A DNA stretch of 64,000 nucleotides from Thiotrichaceae bacterium (GTDB lineage Bacteria > Pseudomonadota > Gammaproteobacteria > Beggiatoales > Beggiatoaceae). The translations under genes and the position numbers were made by a program. The notes beneath the pieces were generated by a model. It was given only the letters and a program-made list of their open reading frames with translations, was not told the DNA's origin and searched no databases. The number at the start of each line of letters is the position of its first letter. The stretch's first letter is position 1. The stretch lies in assembly GCA_028688145.1 (NCBI GenBank), contig JAQTYU010000001.1, positions 578,284 to 642,283 of the forward strand, in the 5' to 3' direction. Below, in pieces: positions 53,320-61,603 of the stretch.

Positions 53320-54366
53320 TTAACGATGAATAACCGTTACACCTCGTGGATAGTTGATATTTGCATTTGCCGAGGTTAATACAGCAATACGACTCATAGT
53401 CGCAGTGTCAATTACACTGACCATACTGTCATTATAACTAGTTGTGTAAAGACGTGTTCCCGTTGAGTTGATTGCGAGCCATCCCACATAACCTCCAGCT
53501 GGTGCTAAACCATAAGAAGGAAAACCCATAACAGTGCCAGCATAGGGATTGGTCAAATAAATAGTTCCATTTGTTGGATGCAATACTAGACCATTAACTG
53601 AACCAGAGATAGTATAAACTGGTTTCAGCACACAAATTGTGTTGGGTGGAGAGTCTGGGTTGGCGCAGACATAGCCAGTAACCACGTTACCTACATTATT
53701 GTTGGTCGTAGTATCTATCATGCTGATAGTACCACTTCCCTTGTTGGCCACATAAACCAAAGTCCCTGCTGGATTAACTGTTATACCCGAGGGATCATTT
53801 CCCACTGCTACTGTTTTTACAGGGGTTAATTGGTCATTATTAGTATCAATAACACTGACAGCAGCACCATTACGAAGAGTTACATAGAGACGTGTTCCTG
53901 CTGGATTAATCGCTAGATTGTAAGGGACGTTTAATGAGCCTGCCCCAATGCTCAAAGTAGAAATAACTGTATTAGTGCTGGTATTTATTGTGCTAACGGT
54001 GTTACCAGTATCACTCGTGACATAAGCACGAGTCCCTGTTTGATTAACAACGACAAATGAAGGGTTTCCTGCTACTGCTACATTAGCAATAACTGTGTTT
54101 GTATTAGTATCTATGACACTAACACTATATTCACTACTATTAGGAACATAGACACGAGTGCCAGCTGGGTTAGTTGCTAAACCGCCTGGGTTTCTTCCCA
54201 CAGGAATAGTAGCCACGAGGCTATTGTTGCTAACTTCTATGACACTGACTGTGTGAGTCGCGCCATTGGAAATATAAGCTCTATCCGCCTGTGCCACTTG
54301 TGCCGCTAAACCCAAAACAACAACACTTAGCGTATGAACCCATCGCTTTACTTTTATCGAACGCAT
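53320..54366 (-). CDS. YVTN-family beta-propeller protein, exported
   Basis: A 348-residue protein with a Sec signal peptide (to about residue 26, AQVAQADRA) and about seven repeats of the YVTN/YncE beta-propeller type. Each repeat reads roughly TVSVIDTNTNTVIANVAVAG followed by NPAGTRVYV. One repeat carries a longer insertion with two cysteines (CANPDSPPNTICV). The function of these periplasmic or extracellular propellers is not defined. I chose ATG 54366 (AAAGGAGT about 10 nt upstream) over ATG 54375, which overlaps that site. Thr, Val and Asn content is high. Confidence 0.85.
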   Translation of the reverse strand: MRSIKVKRWVHTLSVVVLGLAAQVAQADRAYISNGATHTVSVIEVSNNSLVATIPVGRNPGGLATNPAGTRVYVPNSSEYSVSVIDTNTNTVIANVAVAGNPSFVVVNQTGTRAYVTSDTGNTVSTINTSTNTVISTLSIGAGSLNVPYNLAINPAGTRLYVTLRNGAAVSVIDTNNDQLTPVKTVAVGNDPSGITVNPAGTLVYVANKGSGTISMIDTTTNNNVGNVVTGYVCANPDSPPNTICVLKPVYTISGSVNGLVLHPTNGTIYLTNPYAGTVMGFPSYGLAPAGGYVGWLAINSTGTRLYTTSYNDSMVSVIDTATMSRIAVLTSANANINYPRGVTVIHR

Positions 54367-54617
54367 TAAAAACATACTCCTTTGTTAATAACAAGTTGCT
54401 GTTTTTCCAATCCATGTAGAATTGCCAACAGAATTTCAAGGATAATGGCATTAACACTTAAAGTAAAGGCGTATTTAATGATGCACTATTATTTTATATA
54501 AATATATTAATTACGGGATAACTCACCTAAAGTTATATCGAAAATAATCATATTGTTATCCACTTTCCGCTACGTTCCCATAGGAAACCCCATGCAAAAA
54601 GTCGCCTCTTTTTATGA

Positions 54618-54758
54618 TGTTTAGATGTTCAAAGATTTTGTGAAGGATGCGAAGCAGAGCGTTTAGAAATCGCAAAGAACATGCTCGCACAGAGTGTAGC
54701 GGTAGAACTCATAGAACAAGTGACGGGAATTCACAGCAATCTATTTGATTTAAAATAG
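54618..54758 (+). pseudogene. C-terminal remnant of an Rpn-family (PD-(D/E)XK) nuclease/transposase-like protein
   Basis: 47 codons read FCEGCEAERLEIAKNMLAQS, VAVELIEQVTGIHSNLFDLK, then stop. The pattern 'ALE-IAKNML--G--VELI---TGL' is the usual C-terminus of this family. An in-frame stop just upstream shows that the rest is lost. Confidence 0.5.
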
Positions 54759-54777
54759 CCAGCATAGGACTTTTTTG

Positions 54778-54812
54778 TCAGAATCAGGATTATCCGAATT
54801 TTCAGGATTAAA
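54778..54812 (+). repeat. Fragment of the TGAATCAGG repeat family
   Basis: Reads GTCAGAATCAGGATTATCC then GAATTTTCAGGATTAAAG, a half-copy of the inverted repeats found at 13713 and 49709. Confidence 0.6.
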
Positions 54813-54839
54813 GAAAAAGCCTAATATTTCCTCAAAGGC

Positions 54840-55090
54840 AATCCCATTCCCTGTGGCGCAACGGCTTTTCATAAAGAAAGTCAGTGGCATCAAAATGTCA
54901 GGTAAAATCTCAATGAAACGATTGTAGGAGACAAGCTTCGGAAATGCTTGAGAGAGCTGTTGACGACGGGTATAAAACCATATAGTCGTGTCAAATTCAT
55001 GGTAGGCAAGCTCATTGAGAATTATAAAATAGAGACTTTATATTTTCTCAGACTTTATTCAGCTTGCCTTCCTTATCCTGAACTCAGGTT
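54840..55090 (-). mobile_element. IS982-family relic
   Basis: The minus strand reads NELAYHEFDTTIWFYTRRQQ, LSQAFPKLVSYNRFIEILPD, ILMPLTFFMKSRCATGNGIA. This corresponds to the middle of IS982 transposases (SYNRFVEL-P--L-PL). The N-terminal part is deleted and the DDE part is missing. The 5' end keeps a terminal repeat (complement of CTTATCCTGAACTCAGGTT at 55072-55090), which differs by one base from the ends of the purE MITE. Confidence 0.8.
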
Positions 55091-55102
55091 AACCTAGAAG
55101 AT

Positions 55103-56083
55103 TTAGGGCATACTTGCATCCCGAATAGACGAAATATGAAATACAGTGTTGTCTAAGGTCAGTTGCTGCATCACTACCTCAAATCTTATTGGCGTAGTAA
55201 GCACTTGAATCCCTGGTGGGATGATAATCACTTGAGGAACACTCACACAAACGGTTAATTTCCCTCCACTACTAAACGCTGTGTTGTCGTAGAAATAATC
55301 GTATGTCGCATGACTTGGGTCTTGGGTAGAAAGCATATTGAGGTAGTTGATGGTCTTAATCTTCAAGTCCTCAATTCCATCTAACATTTGTAATGTGCTG
55401 TTAAACAGTGCATATTTACCCGTACCTCTGCCTGTAAGTGGATCAATTACTGGAATATCTACGGCGGGAATAGAGAGTATTTTAGTGACGGTATCGTACG
55501 TTGCAGGATTTGGGTTATCTTTACAAGTCGTCACTGTGCTTGTACCCGTTGTCGTGGTTGCTGTCCCTTGAATGGCAAATTTATAGGGATTTGTAGTGGT
55601 ACTGTTGTTAGCAATGCTGACTTGACAGCTATGTGTACCTGCGGCAGTAGGATTGTATTGGAGAGTAAAGGGCGTATTTCCTGCTGCAGCAACTGAACTG
55701 GCGGGGGCAACGGTGACACTGAACATATTGCAGCCTGTGCCAGTTAAACTGATCGAAGGTGTGCCCGACAAGGTAAGAGGGGTTGCACCTGTATTAAGAA
55801 TACTAAACGTCTTGGTTACGGGCGTATTTACAGGAGTGCTGCCGAAATCGGTATTATCAGTGCTGGCAGGGGTGCTGTAATCATTAGTAATGACAATATT
55901 ATTGCCCTTGATGCTTATCCGAGGTGCATCAGAAACAACCTTGCGAACTCGATTCCCAAGGAGTGAAATATATACCGCACCACTATTGTCCACTGCGACA
56001 CCGTAGGGACTGGGTAAGACCGCACTGGTTGCTGGTCCGCCATCTCCTGAGTAACCTGCTGTCCCATTCCCTGCAATAGTATC
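55103..56083 (-). pseudogene. NHL-repeat/choice-of-anchor D protein, 5' truncated
   Basis: An open frame of 326 codons to a TAA at 56084. The first part is the end of an NHL propeller (DTIAGNGTAGYSGDGGPATS, then VAVDNSGAVYISLLGNRVRK). An ASPM-SPD-2-Hydin-like 'choice-of-anchor D' domain follows (TDFGSTPVNTPVTKTFSILN, FTLQYNPTAAGTHSCQVSI), and finally a domain ending HISSIRDASMP. Relatives begin with a signal peptide and several more NHL repeats, which are absent, so the gene was cut near 56084. A GTG at 55993 could start a shorter product. An IS982 relic lies directly downstream. Confidence 0.78.
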
Positions 56084-56473
56084 TTATGGGGGATGTTTGA
56101 TGTTTTTGATTGAAACACTCAATCAAAGTAGTGGCGTTTGTGCCCACACACAAATCTGATAACGATATTGGCTTTTCGGACAGCAAACTCGTCAAAAGCT
56201 ATGCCAAAAAAATATTGTATTTTATATCAATAAATTACATACTTTTAGACGAGGGTGCAGAGAACTCGTTTCAACACATTTAGATATAATATCTAATGTG
56301 TAAATATGCGACTTATCAAAATATTATCGCTACTAAATGAAGTGTTGCTTTCAACAAATTCACTTGTCGAAATAAAACCTTTTAAATATATTGATTATTG
56401 TAATCAGTGTAGCCCGTATGGAGTGCAGTGATATTGAATTTACTACCTACATCTCATGCGGGCTACAATACTT
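56084..56473. other. Non-coding, AT-rich region with repeat
   Basis: About 390 bases. The first part (to about 56220) is the unknown sequence that replaced the 5' end of the NHL gene. AT-rich DNA follows, and a GTAGCCCGTATGGAGTGCAG...TGCGGGCTAC repeat occupies 56409-56469. No gene is seen. Confidence 0.5.
56409..56469. repeat. GTAGCCCGTATGG...GCGGGCTAC inverted repeat
   Basis: The ends TGTAGCCCG and GCGGGCTACA are inverted around a variable centre. It is related to the repeat near 44788. It sits just past the stop of the GT-C protein gene (minus) and may act as its terminator. Confidence 0.55.
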
Positions 56474-57925
56474 TTAAAAAGGCTGCTTTACAGTAAAAAG
56501 CCCATCCACACTCGCCACACCCGAAGTCGCCAAACGTACTCGATAAATACTGTAATGCTCGTTACCCCATTGAAATTGCTCAGTCATTTCAAATTGCAGT
56601 GGAATTTTTCTTAAATAACCGCGCGCTTCTAAACAGCCCTTGCTTTCGGGAAAACCGCAATTACTCACGGTATCGCGACTGATGGCATAAATATTCCGAT
56701 ACTTTTCCAAATGCACATAATCCAAGCGAATGTTTTTTAAATGATAAAAATTACGGTCTTTAAACGTAATCCAAGAATTCGCATCGCCAAAAATAATGTC
56801 GGCATTTTTGGGGATAGCGTGTTGCAATTTCTCATCTAAAACTTCTAAGCGATTATTTTGATTAGTGTAGAAAACATAAAGATATTGCGGGGTGAAATAG
56901 AGCAAAAATAGCGCGAGATAGAATTTTCTGCCTAGCAGCGTTTCAAAACTCAATAAACTTAATAACAGTAAGGGCGGCGCGGCATAAATCATATAATGCA
57001 CGTTGTCGCGTTTCAGCAGGAAACTGGCGAGAATCACGAAGCCCAATAACATCATAGGCACGGGATTGCTTTCAAATAAGCGTTTTTTGAAAAAGATAAA
57101 TGCGGCAAATAGGAAAATTGCCAATTCAGGCAGATGACGGTATTCATAACCTGTGGCGTGCAAGAAATAGGTGAGAAAAAAGCTCATAAAGCCTTTATTC
57201 TGATATTGCGACAATAATTTGAATAAAAAGTGAATTTCGTCGTTATAAATCAGCACGTATGCCACCAACACAGGCAACGCGCCCAAGACGAATAAGCCAA
57301 TTTTTTCAGTTAAACTTTGCAGCGTCCACGACCGCCACGCCACGCATTCCACGGCGGCAATATAAACCCCCGCCATCACCCCCAGCGGATGAGTTTCAAT
57401 TGCCATTAAACTCAGTAAGCCTGCGACCACATAAAAGCGCGACAACCAACTGTACAGCGCGGCACTGACTAAAAACATTGCAAAAAAATCGCTGCGGGAT
57501 TGATTGGCGAGTTGGAAAATGGGTTCGTATAACAACAAGGTAATGGAAAAGGTTAAGGCGAGCGCGACGCTTAATTTCAACTTGCGGGCGATGAGAAACC
57601 ATAAACCTACACTGAACAGTGTAAATAAGCTTGAAAGCAAATGTCCGTTTTGCCGACTCCAACCCACGCTATCGAGAAAGCCGCATTGCACCCATGAGGC
57701 AACCCGCCCAAAGCTCAGTAAACCGCCGGGATTATTCATGCTAATGCTTTCACCACCAATGCGCCAATCTTGGGTTGTGCCTGCTTGACAGTAATTATAA
57801 GAATAGGAAAGCGTCCAACTGTCGTCGATATTGTTGTAGCGGTAAATGCCATGCAGCAGGGTATAAACGAGCAAAACCAGACAAGCAGCCAAAATAAATT
57901 CAGCATAAGGGCGTATATTTAACAT
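56474..57925 (-). CDS. GT-C-type membrane glycosyltransferase-like protein
   Basis: A 483-residue protein with about ten to twelve membrane helices. After the first helix (FILAACLVLLVYTLLHGIYR) comes a loop with NNIDDSWTLSYSYNY, whose acidic pair fits the catalytic loop of GT-C glycosyltransferases using polyprenyl-linked sugars. A soluble C-terminal part follows (DADIIFGDANSWITFKDRNF-like, two Cys in NCGFPESKGC). I chose ATG 57925, at the start of homologous-looking sequence; an upstream in-frame start would add 34 residues that are not hydrophobic. The acceptor is unknown. Confidence 0.72.
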   Translation of the reverse strand: MLNIRPYAEFILAACLVLLVYTLLHGIYRYNNIDDSWTLSYSYNYCQAGTTQDWRIGGESISMNNPGGLLSFGRVASWVQCGFLDSVGWSRQNGHLLSSLFTLFSVGLWFLIARKLKLSVALALTFSITLLLYEPIFQLANQSRSDFFAMFLVSAALYSWLSRFYVVAGLLSLMAIETHPLGVMAGVYIAAVECVAWRSWTLQSLTEKIGLFVLGALPVLVAYVLIYNDEIHFLFKLLSQYQNKGFMSFFLTYFLHATGYEYRHLPELAIFLFAAFIFFKKRLFESNPVPMMLLGFVILASFLLKRDNVHYMIYAAPPLLLLSLLSFETLLGRKFYLALFLLYFTPQYLYVFYTNQNNRLEVLDEKLQHAIPKNADIIFGDANSWITFKDRNFYHLKNIRLDYVHLEKYRNIYAISRDTVSNCGFPESKGCLEARGYLRKIPLQFEMTEQFQWGNEHYSIYRVRLATSGVASVDGLFTVKQPF

Positions 57926-58017
57926 AGCGAGGATTTCAGCGAGGGAGGAATGCGGACAGAATATAAAGTTTTGCGATTGACTACAACAGCGGTATACGTG
58001 AGGGCGGGAAAAATCAT

Positions 58018-58050
58018 ATTCCACCAAGCATTTGCGCCACTTGGTGGAAT
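58018..58050 (-). terminator. Terminator of ompW
   Basis: A perfect 11-bp stem (ATTCCACCAAG / CTTGGTGGAAT) is followed on the minus strand by ATGATTTTTCCC, 15 nt past the ompW stop. Confidence 0.68.
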
Positions 58051-58065
58051 GACATCAGTACGAAA

Positions 58066-58761
58066 TTAGAAACGCTTGCCGATACCGAAGCCTAAGACCC
58101 AAGGATCAATCTTAACATCGGTAGAAACGTCGCCCAACGCGCCTGAGGTAAATTTAGCGGTGGTTTTAATCTTCATATATTTTAAGTCAGCATTTAAGAA
58201 CCAGTTGTTGCCGATGTCATAATCAACACCGACTTGACCGACGATGCCCCAAGAAGGGTCTAATTTAGGATCGCCCACGCCGCCTAAACCAGTCTTTAAA
58301 CTATCCGTGGCTTTGGTGCTTAAGAAACGAGTGTAGTTTAAGCCCACACCTGCATAAGGACGGATTTTTGCGTCAGGAGCAAAGTGGTATTGCAGAATTA
58401 AAGCAGGAGGCAATACACGGGTTTCAATGATTTTGCCAGGTGCTAAACCCGCTAAGGTTGCACCACTGGATTTAACATCATGTTTAGAAGTTAAGTCTAA
58501 TAACAATTCAGCACCAATATTCTTGGTGATCATGTAGGTGAAATCGATGTCTAAGCTATAGCCTTTGTCCACGCTGACGGTGGTAGCAGGTACGGTGCCG
58601 CCCACTGCGCTGGAGGTCACGTCGGTGCTGCTATCATTAGGCATAATGCTGATGATGCGAGCGCGAACTAATAAATCGCCTGCATTGATTGCCATTACGG
58701 GAAGGCTGCTGATTAAGCCTGCAACGGTTACGATTGGAAGTGCAATTTTACGAAATGTCAT
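58066..58761 (-). CDS. ompW: OmpW-family outer membrane protein
   Basis: A 231-residue eight-strand beta-barrel protein of the OmpW family, thought to let small hydrophobic molecules pass the outer membrane. A signal peptide of about 25 residues (VAGLISSLPVMAINAGDLLV) is followed by the family's N-terminal LLVRARIISIMPNDSS. Barrel strands follow (IDFTYMITKNIGAELLLDLT, LQYHFAPDAKIRPYAGVGLN), and the terminal WVLGFGIGKRF ends in Phe for BAM recognition. The centre has an insertion with GLGGVGDPKLDPSW. It is divergent from a Crp/Fnr regulator with 428 bases between. Confidence 0.93.
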   Translation of the reverse strand: MTFRKIALPIVTVAGLISSLPVMAINAGDLLVRARIISIMPNDSSTDVTSSAVGGTVPATTVSVDKGYSLDIDFTYMITKNIGAELLLDLTSKHDVKSSGATLAGLAPGKIIETRVLPPALILQYHFAPDAKIRPYAGVGLNYTRFLSTKATDSLKTGLGGVGDPKLDPSWGIVGQVGVDYDIGNNWFLNADLKYMKIKTTAKFTSGALGDVSTDVKIDPWVLGFGIGKRF

Positions 58762-59001
58762 TACTCTCTCCTATTCTCTAGTAAGTGACTAAGTTAAATA
58801 AAAATACCCTGAAGACCTGCTTGTAAGGTCAAAAACGGCTTTTATGGGAGTGTTATTATCGCGCGTCGGGTTTGCCTTATATGATGCCTATGATTAGAGG
58901 GGTGTTCTAAGCCAGTCTCATCGGGGAAAACCGTGGGTTAGTGCGTGAATTTGAGACACACTCTTAAGGTTTTTATACCTTATGCGTATTGTACAGAAGT
59001 T

Positions 59002-59015
59002 TTGATATTGTTCAA
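59002..59015. promoter_or_regulatory. FNR-like box
   Basis: TTGAT-ATTG-TTCAA matches the FNR/ANR consensus TTGAT-N4-ATCAA with one mismatch. It lies between ompW and a Crp/Fnr-family gene. ompW is an FNR target in E. coli, so the position is plausible. Confidence 0.45.
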
Positions 59016-59156
59016 AGCGATCTCGATAGTGTCGATTTCACGGGTTTTAGGGAGTATTCTGGCTAGTGTAGCGGCTTAACAAAGCCCTATTAGCAAAAGG
59101 TTTAAAGATGAATCTTATAAAAATATCCACTATTCAACAGAAGTTAAAAATTTGAC

Positions 59157-59172
59157 ATTAACCTAGGTTAAT
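59157..59172. promoter_or_regulatory. 16-bp palindrome upstream of the Crp/Fnr-type regulator
   Basis: ATTAACCTAGGTTAAT is perfectly self-complementary and ends 17 nt before the start codon, a position suited to autoregulation. A near copy (ATTAACCTAGGTTAT) is at about 18587-18601. Confidence 0.4.
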
Positions 59173-59189
59173 TTCTATGCTTACAGATT

Positions 59190-59945
59190 ATGAATACACG
59201 CGCTAAAAAAACCAACCACCAAACGCCCTGCACCCTGTGTCCTGTTCGCCAACTGGGGATTTTTCAACGTCTTCCCGAGGCAGAAGTAATCAAAGTGCAG
59301 CAATATCGTTCAGGACAGTGTGTGCTGCCCGCAAAAACTTTAATTTACCGACAAGGTGAAGTGCATAATCACTTATACACCATGTTTACAGGCTGGGTGA
59401 TGTTGTACAAAACTTTGAGTAACGGCAGTCGCCAAATTTTGCGCTATGTGTTGGCGGGCGACTTTTTAAGTTTTCAACCGGATGCCCGAGTGCCGATGAC
59501 GCACTCTGCGCAAACCTTAACCGAGACCACCTTGTGCGTCTTTCCCCGTCAGAATCTGATGCAGTTGTTTAACGAACATCCTGAAGTTGCAGCACAAATT
59601 ACTTTGATTACCGCGCGTGATATTACCCTCAGTTATGAATATTTAGTGAATATTGGGCGTAAAAATGCGCGGGAACGCTTAGCTTTTCTGTTTTTGGAAA
59701 TTTATCATCGTGTTTTGCCCCAATTTCCTGAAACAGGGACAACAATTATGTTTCCCTTAACTCAAGAAGATATTGCCGACACCGTGGGGCTAACATTGGT
59801 GCATGTGAATCGCACCTTACGCAGTCTGCGTGAGGAAGGTTTGGTGCAATTAAGCCATCATAAACTGACGATTTTGGATTATCCACGCTTGGTCAGTTTG
59901 GCGGGATTTAATGTACAAAGCGTGCTGAATCAGCCCTTGTTATAA
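59190..59945 (+). CDS. Crp/Fnr-family transcriptional regulator
   Basis: A 251-residue regulator with an N-terminal cNMP-binding-type fold (LIYRQGEVHNHLYTMFTGWV, GSRQILRYVLAGDFL). The dimerisation helix follows (ITARDITLSYEYLVNIGRKN), then the C-terminal winged helix (LTQEDIADTVGLTLVHVNRT, LREEGLVQLSHHKLTI). Two cysteines lie near the N-terminus (CTLCP, C14 and C17), fewer than the four Fe-S ligands of true FNR, so it may be a CRP/DNR-like sensor of another signal. Cytochrome genes follow in the opposite direction. Confidence 0.9.
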   Translation: MNTRAKKTNHQTPCTLCPVRQLGIFQRLPEAEVIKVQQYRSGQCVLPAKTLIYRQGEVHNHLYTMFTGWVMLYKTLSNGSRQILRYVLAGDFLSFQPDARVPMTHSAQTLTETTLCVFPRQNLMQLFNEHPEVAAQITLITARDITLSYEYLVNIGRKNARERLAFLFLEIYHRVLPQFPETGTTIMFPLTQEDIADTVGLTLVHVNRTLRSLREEGLVQLSHHKLTILDYPRLVSLAGFNVQSVLNQPLL

Positions 59946-59949
59946 AAAA

Positions 59950-59982
59950 AGACCTGCTAGGTTTTTAAAACCTAGCAGGTCT
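59950..59982 (-). terminator. Hairpin terminator between the regulator and the cytochrome operon
   Basis: A 14-bp perfect stem (AGACCTGCTAGGTT / AACCTAGCAGGTCT) with a 5-nt loop is followed on the minus strand by a run of seven T. The plus side has no T tract. Confidence 0.8.
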
Positions 59983-60000
59983 CGAAGTAGATTCAGATTC

Positions 60001-60037
60001 AGGACTGGCAGTGCTCTGAGCACTGCCAGTCCTTTGT
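60001..60037. terminator. Second perfect hairpin between the regulator and the cytochrome operon
   Basis: A 15-bp perfect stem (AGGACTGGCAGTGCT / AGCACTGCCAGTCCT) has a 3-nt loop and then TTTG on the plus strand. Together with the preceding hairpin it insulates the two convergent genes. Confidence 0.75.
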
Positions 60038-60083
60038 TCCTAGCCAAAGGAGGAGGCAAATCAGTTAAGCTTTTTTAATCAGC

Positions 60084-60992
60084 TTAATCTGACCTGCGTT
60101 TCTTTTCTTTGGATTTAATCACGTTGGAAATGGCAGGCACTTCGGCAAGATAACTGACTAATGCCTCAGCATCTTCTTTGCTGAGATACTTTAAGCTGTT
60201 ATCCACCACCTCCGCCATCAAACCGCCCGTATAATCCCCATCAGGGGTTGCGCCTTCTGAGAAAAATGCCAGCAATTCATCTTTTTTCCAGCCGCCAATC
60301 CCTGTTTCCACATCATGGGTAATATTCGGCACTTTCGCGCCCTCAGGGCCTGCCAAATTGCCCGCATAATGCTGCGATGTTTTTAACGCCCCAAACATAT
60401 TACGCGGGGTATGACATTCACCACAATGCGCTAAAGCATTGGCAATGTATGCGCCCCGATTCCATGCTGCTGATTTACCCGCAATGTTTTCCCATTCCTT
60501 GCTGGTGAAATACAGCATTTTCCAACCACGGTTAGAAACCCGAAACACATACCAAGAAAGTTCATGTTCCTTGCTGGGCTGTGCCACCGCAGAAATGCTG
60601 TGCAAATATGCCCACAAGGCTTTGATGTCACCGAGCTGCATTTGACTATAAGCGGTATATGGAAACACAGGATAATATTGCTTGCCTTGTGGACTCACGC
60701 CCTCACGCAGGGCTTTGATGAAATCTGCTTCCGTCCATTTGCCAATACCGTGCACAGGGTCAGGGGTAATATTGGGAGAGTAGAATTTGCCAAACGGCGT
60801 GTTAAAACTCAAACCGCCTGCCAATAACGCGCCCTTATTCTTGGTGTCAGTGTGACAACCCATACAACCTGCCAAATGGAAGATATACTCCCCTTTTTTG
60901 CGCAATTCGGCATCGTCAACAGCGAAACTTGCCGTATTCCACAGCAGCACGCTGCTTGCCGCAAGGCTTAATAATTTTCGGGTGATGTGCAT
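60084..60992 (-). CDS. Diheme cytochrome c, periplasmic
   Basis: A 302-residue protein with a signal peptide (to about residue 24, NTASFAVDD) and two class I cytochrome c domains. The heme attachment sites are CMGCH (C43-H47) and CGECH (C190-H194). Distal Met candidates are in each domain (for example SQMQLGDIKALW). It resembles the diheme c subunits that accept electrons from periplasmic dehydrogenases. The C-terminus is basic (KSKEKKRRSD). It follows a cytochrome c'-like gene by 27 nt, so they are probably co-transcribed. The partner enzyme is not in the window. Confidence 0.9.
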   Translation of the reverse strand: MHITRKLLSLAASSVLLWNTASFAVDDAELRKKGEYIFHLAGCMGCHTDTKNKGALLAGGLSFNTPFGKFYSPNITPDPVHGIGKWTEADFIKALREGVSPQGKQYYPVFPYTAYSQMQLGDIKALWAYLHSISAVAQPSKEHELSWYVFRVSNRGWKMLYFTSKEWENIAGKSAAWNRGAYIANALAHCGECHTPRNMFGALKTSQHYAGNLAGPEGAKVPNITHDVETGIGGWKKDELLAFFSEGATPDGDYTGGLMAEVVDNSLKYLSKEDAEALVSYLAEVPAISNVIKSKEKKRRSD

Positions 60993-61019
60993 CAGCTTTC
61001 CATCAGTAAGGCGCAGTTT

Positions 61020-61532
61020 TTAATTGTCTTTGCGGAAATCTTTGTGACAGGCTTTACACGCCGCGCCTAAATCTTTCAATTTAGCTTCGGTGTCTGCGGC
61101 ATTGCCAGCAACAGCAACTTTTGCAAGCGTATCCGCTTTGGTGGCCACATCTTGGGCTAACTTTTCAAAATCTGCCCATTTTTCCCAAATCACAGGCATT
61201 GCATCGCTTTTGTGCGTGGTTGAGCCTTTAGGAAACATCGCAGGAATATTTTTAGTCAACATCGCCATGACCTTGGCTTGATCGGCAATTGAACCCGCAT
61301 TCGCCGCGACTTTGCCCTTCAGCAAAAATTCAATCGTGGTTTTCATGTTGCCCAAGGTTTCCATGATGTGATGGCGATATTTGGCAATATCTTCCGCAGC
61401 GGGGGCTGCTGTCGTAGCTGGGGCAGGCGTTGCTGCTGCTGGGGCTGCTGCGGGCGTGGTTGCGGCAAATGCCGTGTTTATTGTGCCGACAAGCAGGGCT
61501 GCAAGGCTTAATTTTGAGGCAATGTTTAACAT
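61020..61532 (-). CDS. Cytochrome c' (class II) with Ala/Pro-rich linker
   Basis: A 170-residue class II cytochrome c. The signal peptide (MLNIASKLSLAALLVGTINT, then AFA) is followed by an Ala/Pro/Thr linker of about 30 residues and a four-helix bundle beginning AEDIAKYRHHIMETLGNMKT. The heme site CKACH is at the C-terminus (C159, C162, H163), as in cytochromes c'. Such proteins bind NO or act in electron transfer. AAGGA 8 nt upstream supports ATG 61532 over a longer frame. It precedes the diheme cytochrome gene. Confidence 0.9.
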   Translation of the reverse strand: MLNIASKLSLAALLVGTINTAFAATTPAAAPAAATPAPATTAAPAAEDIAKYRHHIMETLGNMKTTIEFLLKGKVAANAGSIADQAKVMAMLTKNIPAMFPKGSTTHKSDAMPVIWEKWADFEKLAQDVATKADTLAKVAVAGNAADTEAKLKDLGAACKACHKDFRKDN

Positions 61533-61579
61533 GAGAATGTCCTTATCGTGGGTTGTGGGGTAGTTTTTCAATAGTAAAA

Positions 61580-61600
61580 CGCCCCTCGAAAGGGGCGCAG
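61580..61600 (-). terminator. Hairpin between the HD protein and cytochrome c' genes
   Basis: CGCCCCT-cgaa-AGGGGCG is followed on the minus strand by TTTTACTATT. It carries the GGGGCGCAGT motif of the repeat family. It probably ends the HD-protein transcript. Confidence 0.65.
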
Positions 61601-61603
61601 TTT

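Larger units (their letters stand above)
54367..55102. other. Decayed region with Rpn, repeat and IS982 relics
   Basis: About 735 bases with no intact gene. In order it holds the promoter side of the YVTN gene, a 47-codon Rpn-type relic (54618-54758), a TCAGAATCAGG repeat fragment (54778-54812) and an IS982 transposase relic ending in its terminal repeat (to 55090). Confidence 0.7.
58762..59189. promoter_or_regulatory. Divergent ompW / crp-fnr control region
   Basis: 428 bases hold the promoters of both genes. Two operator-like sites are visible: an FNR-type half-perfect box (59002-59015) and a 16-bp perfect palindrome (59157-59172) just upstream of the regulator start. Confidence 0.5.

Noticed and set aside
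55983..56195. 70-codon ORF at the broken 5' end of the NHL gene
   Set aside because: It reads across the breakpoint in a frame different from the NHL domain and has no recognisable family.
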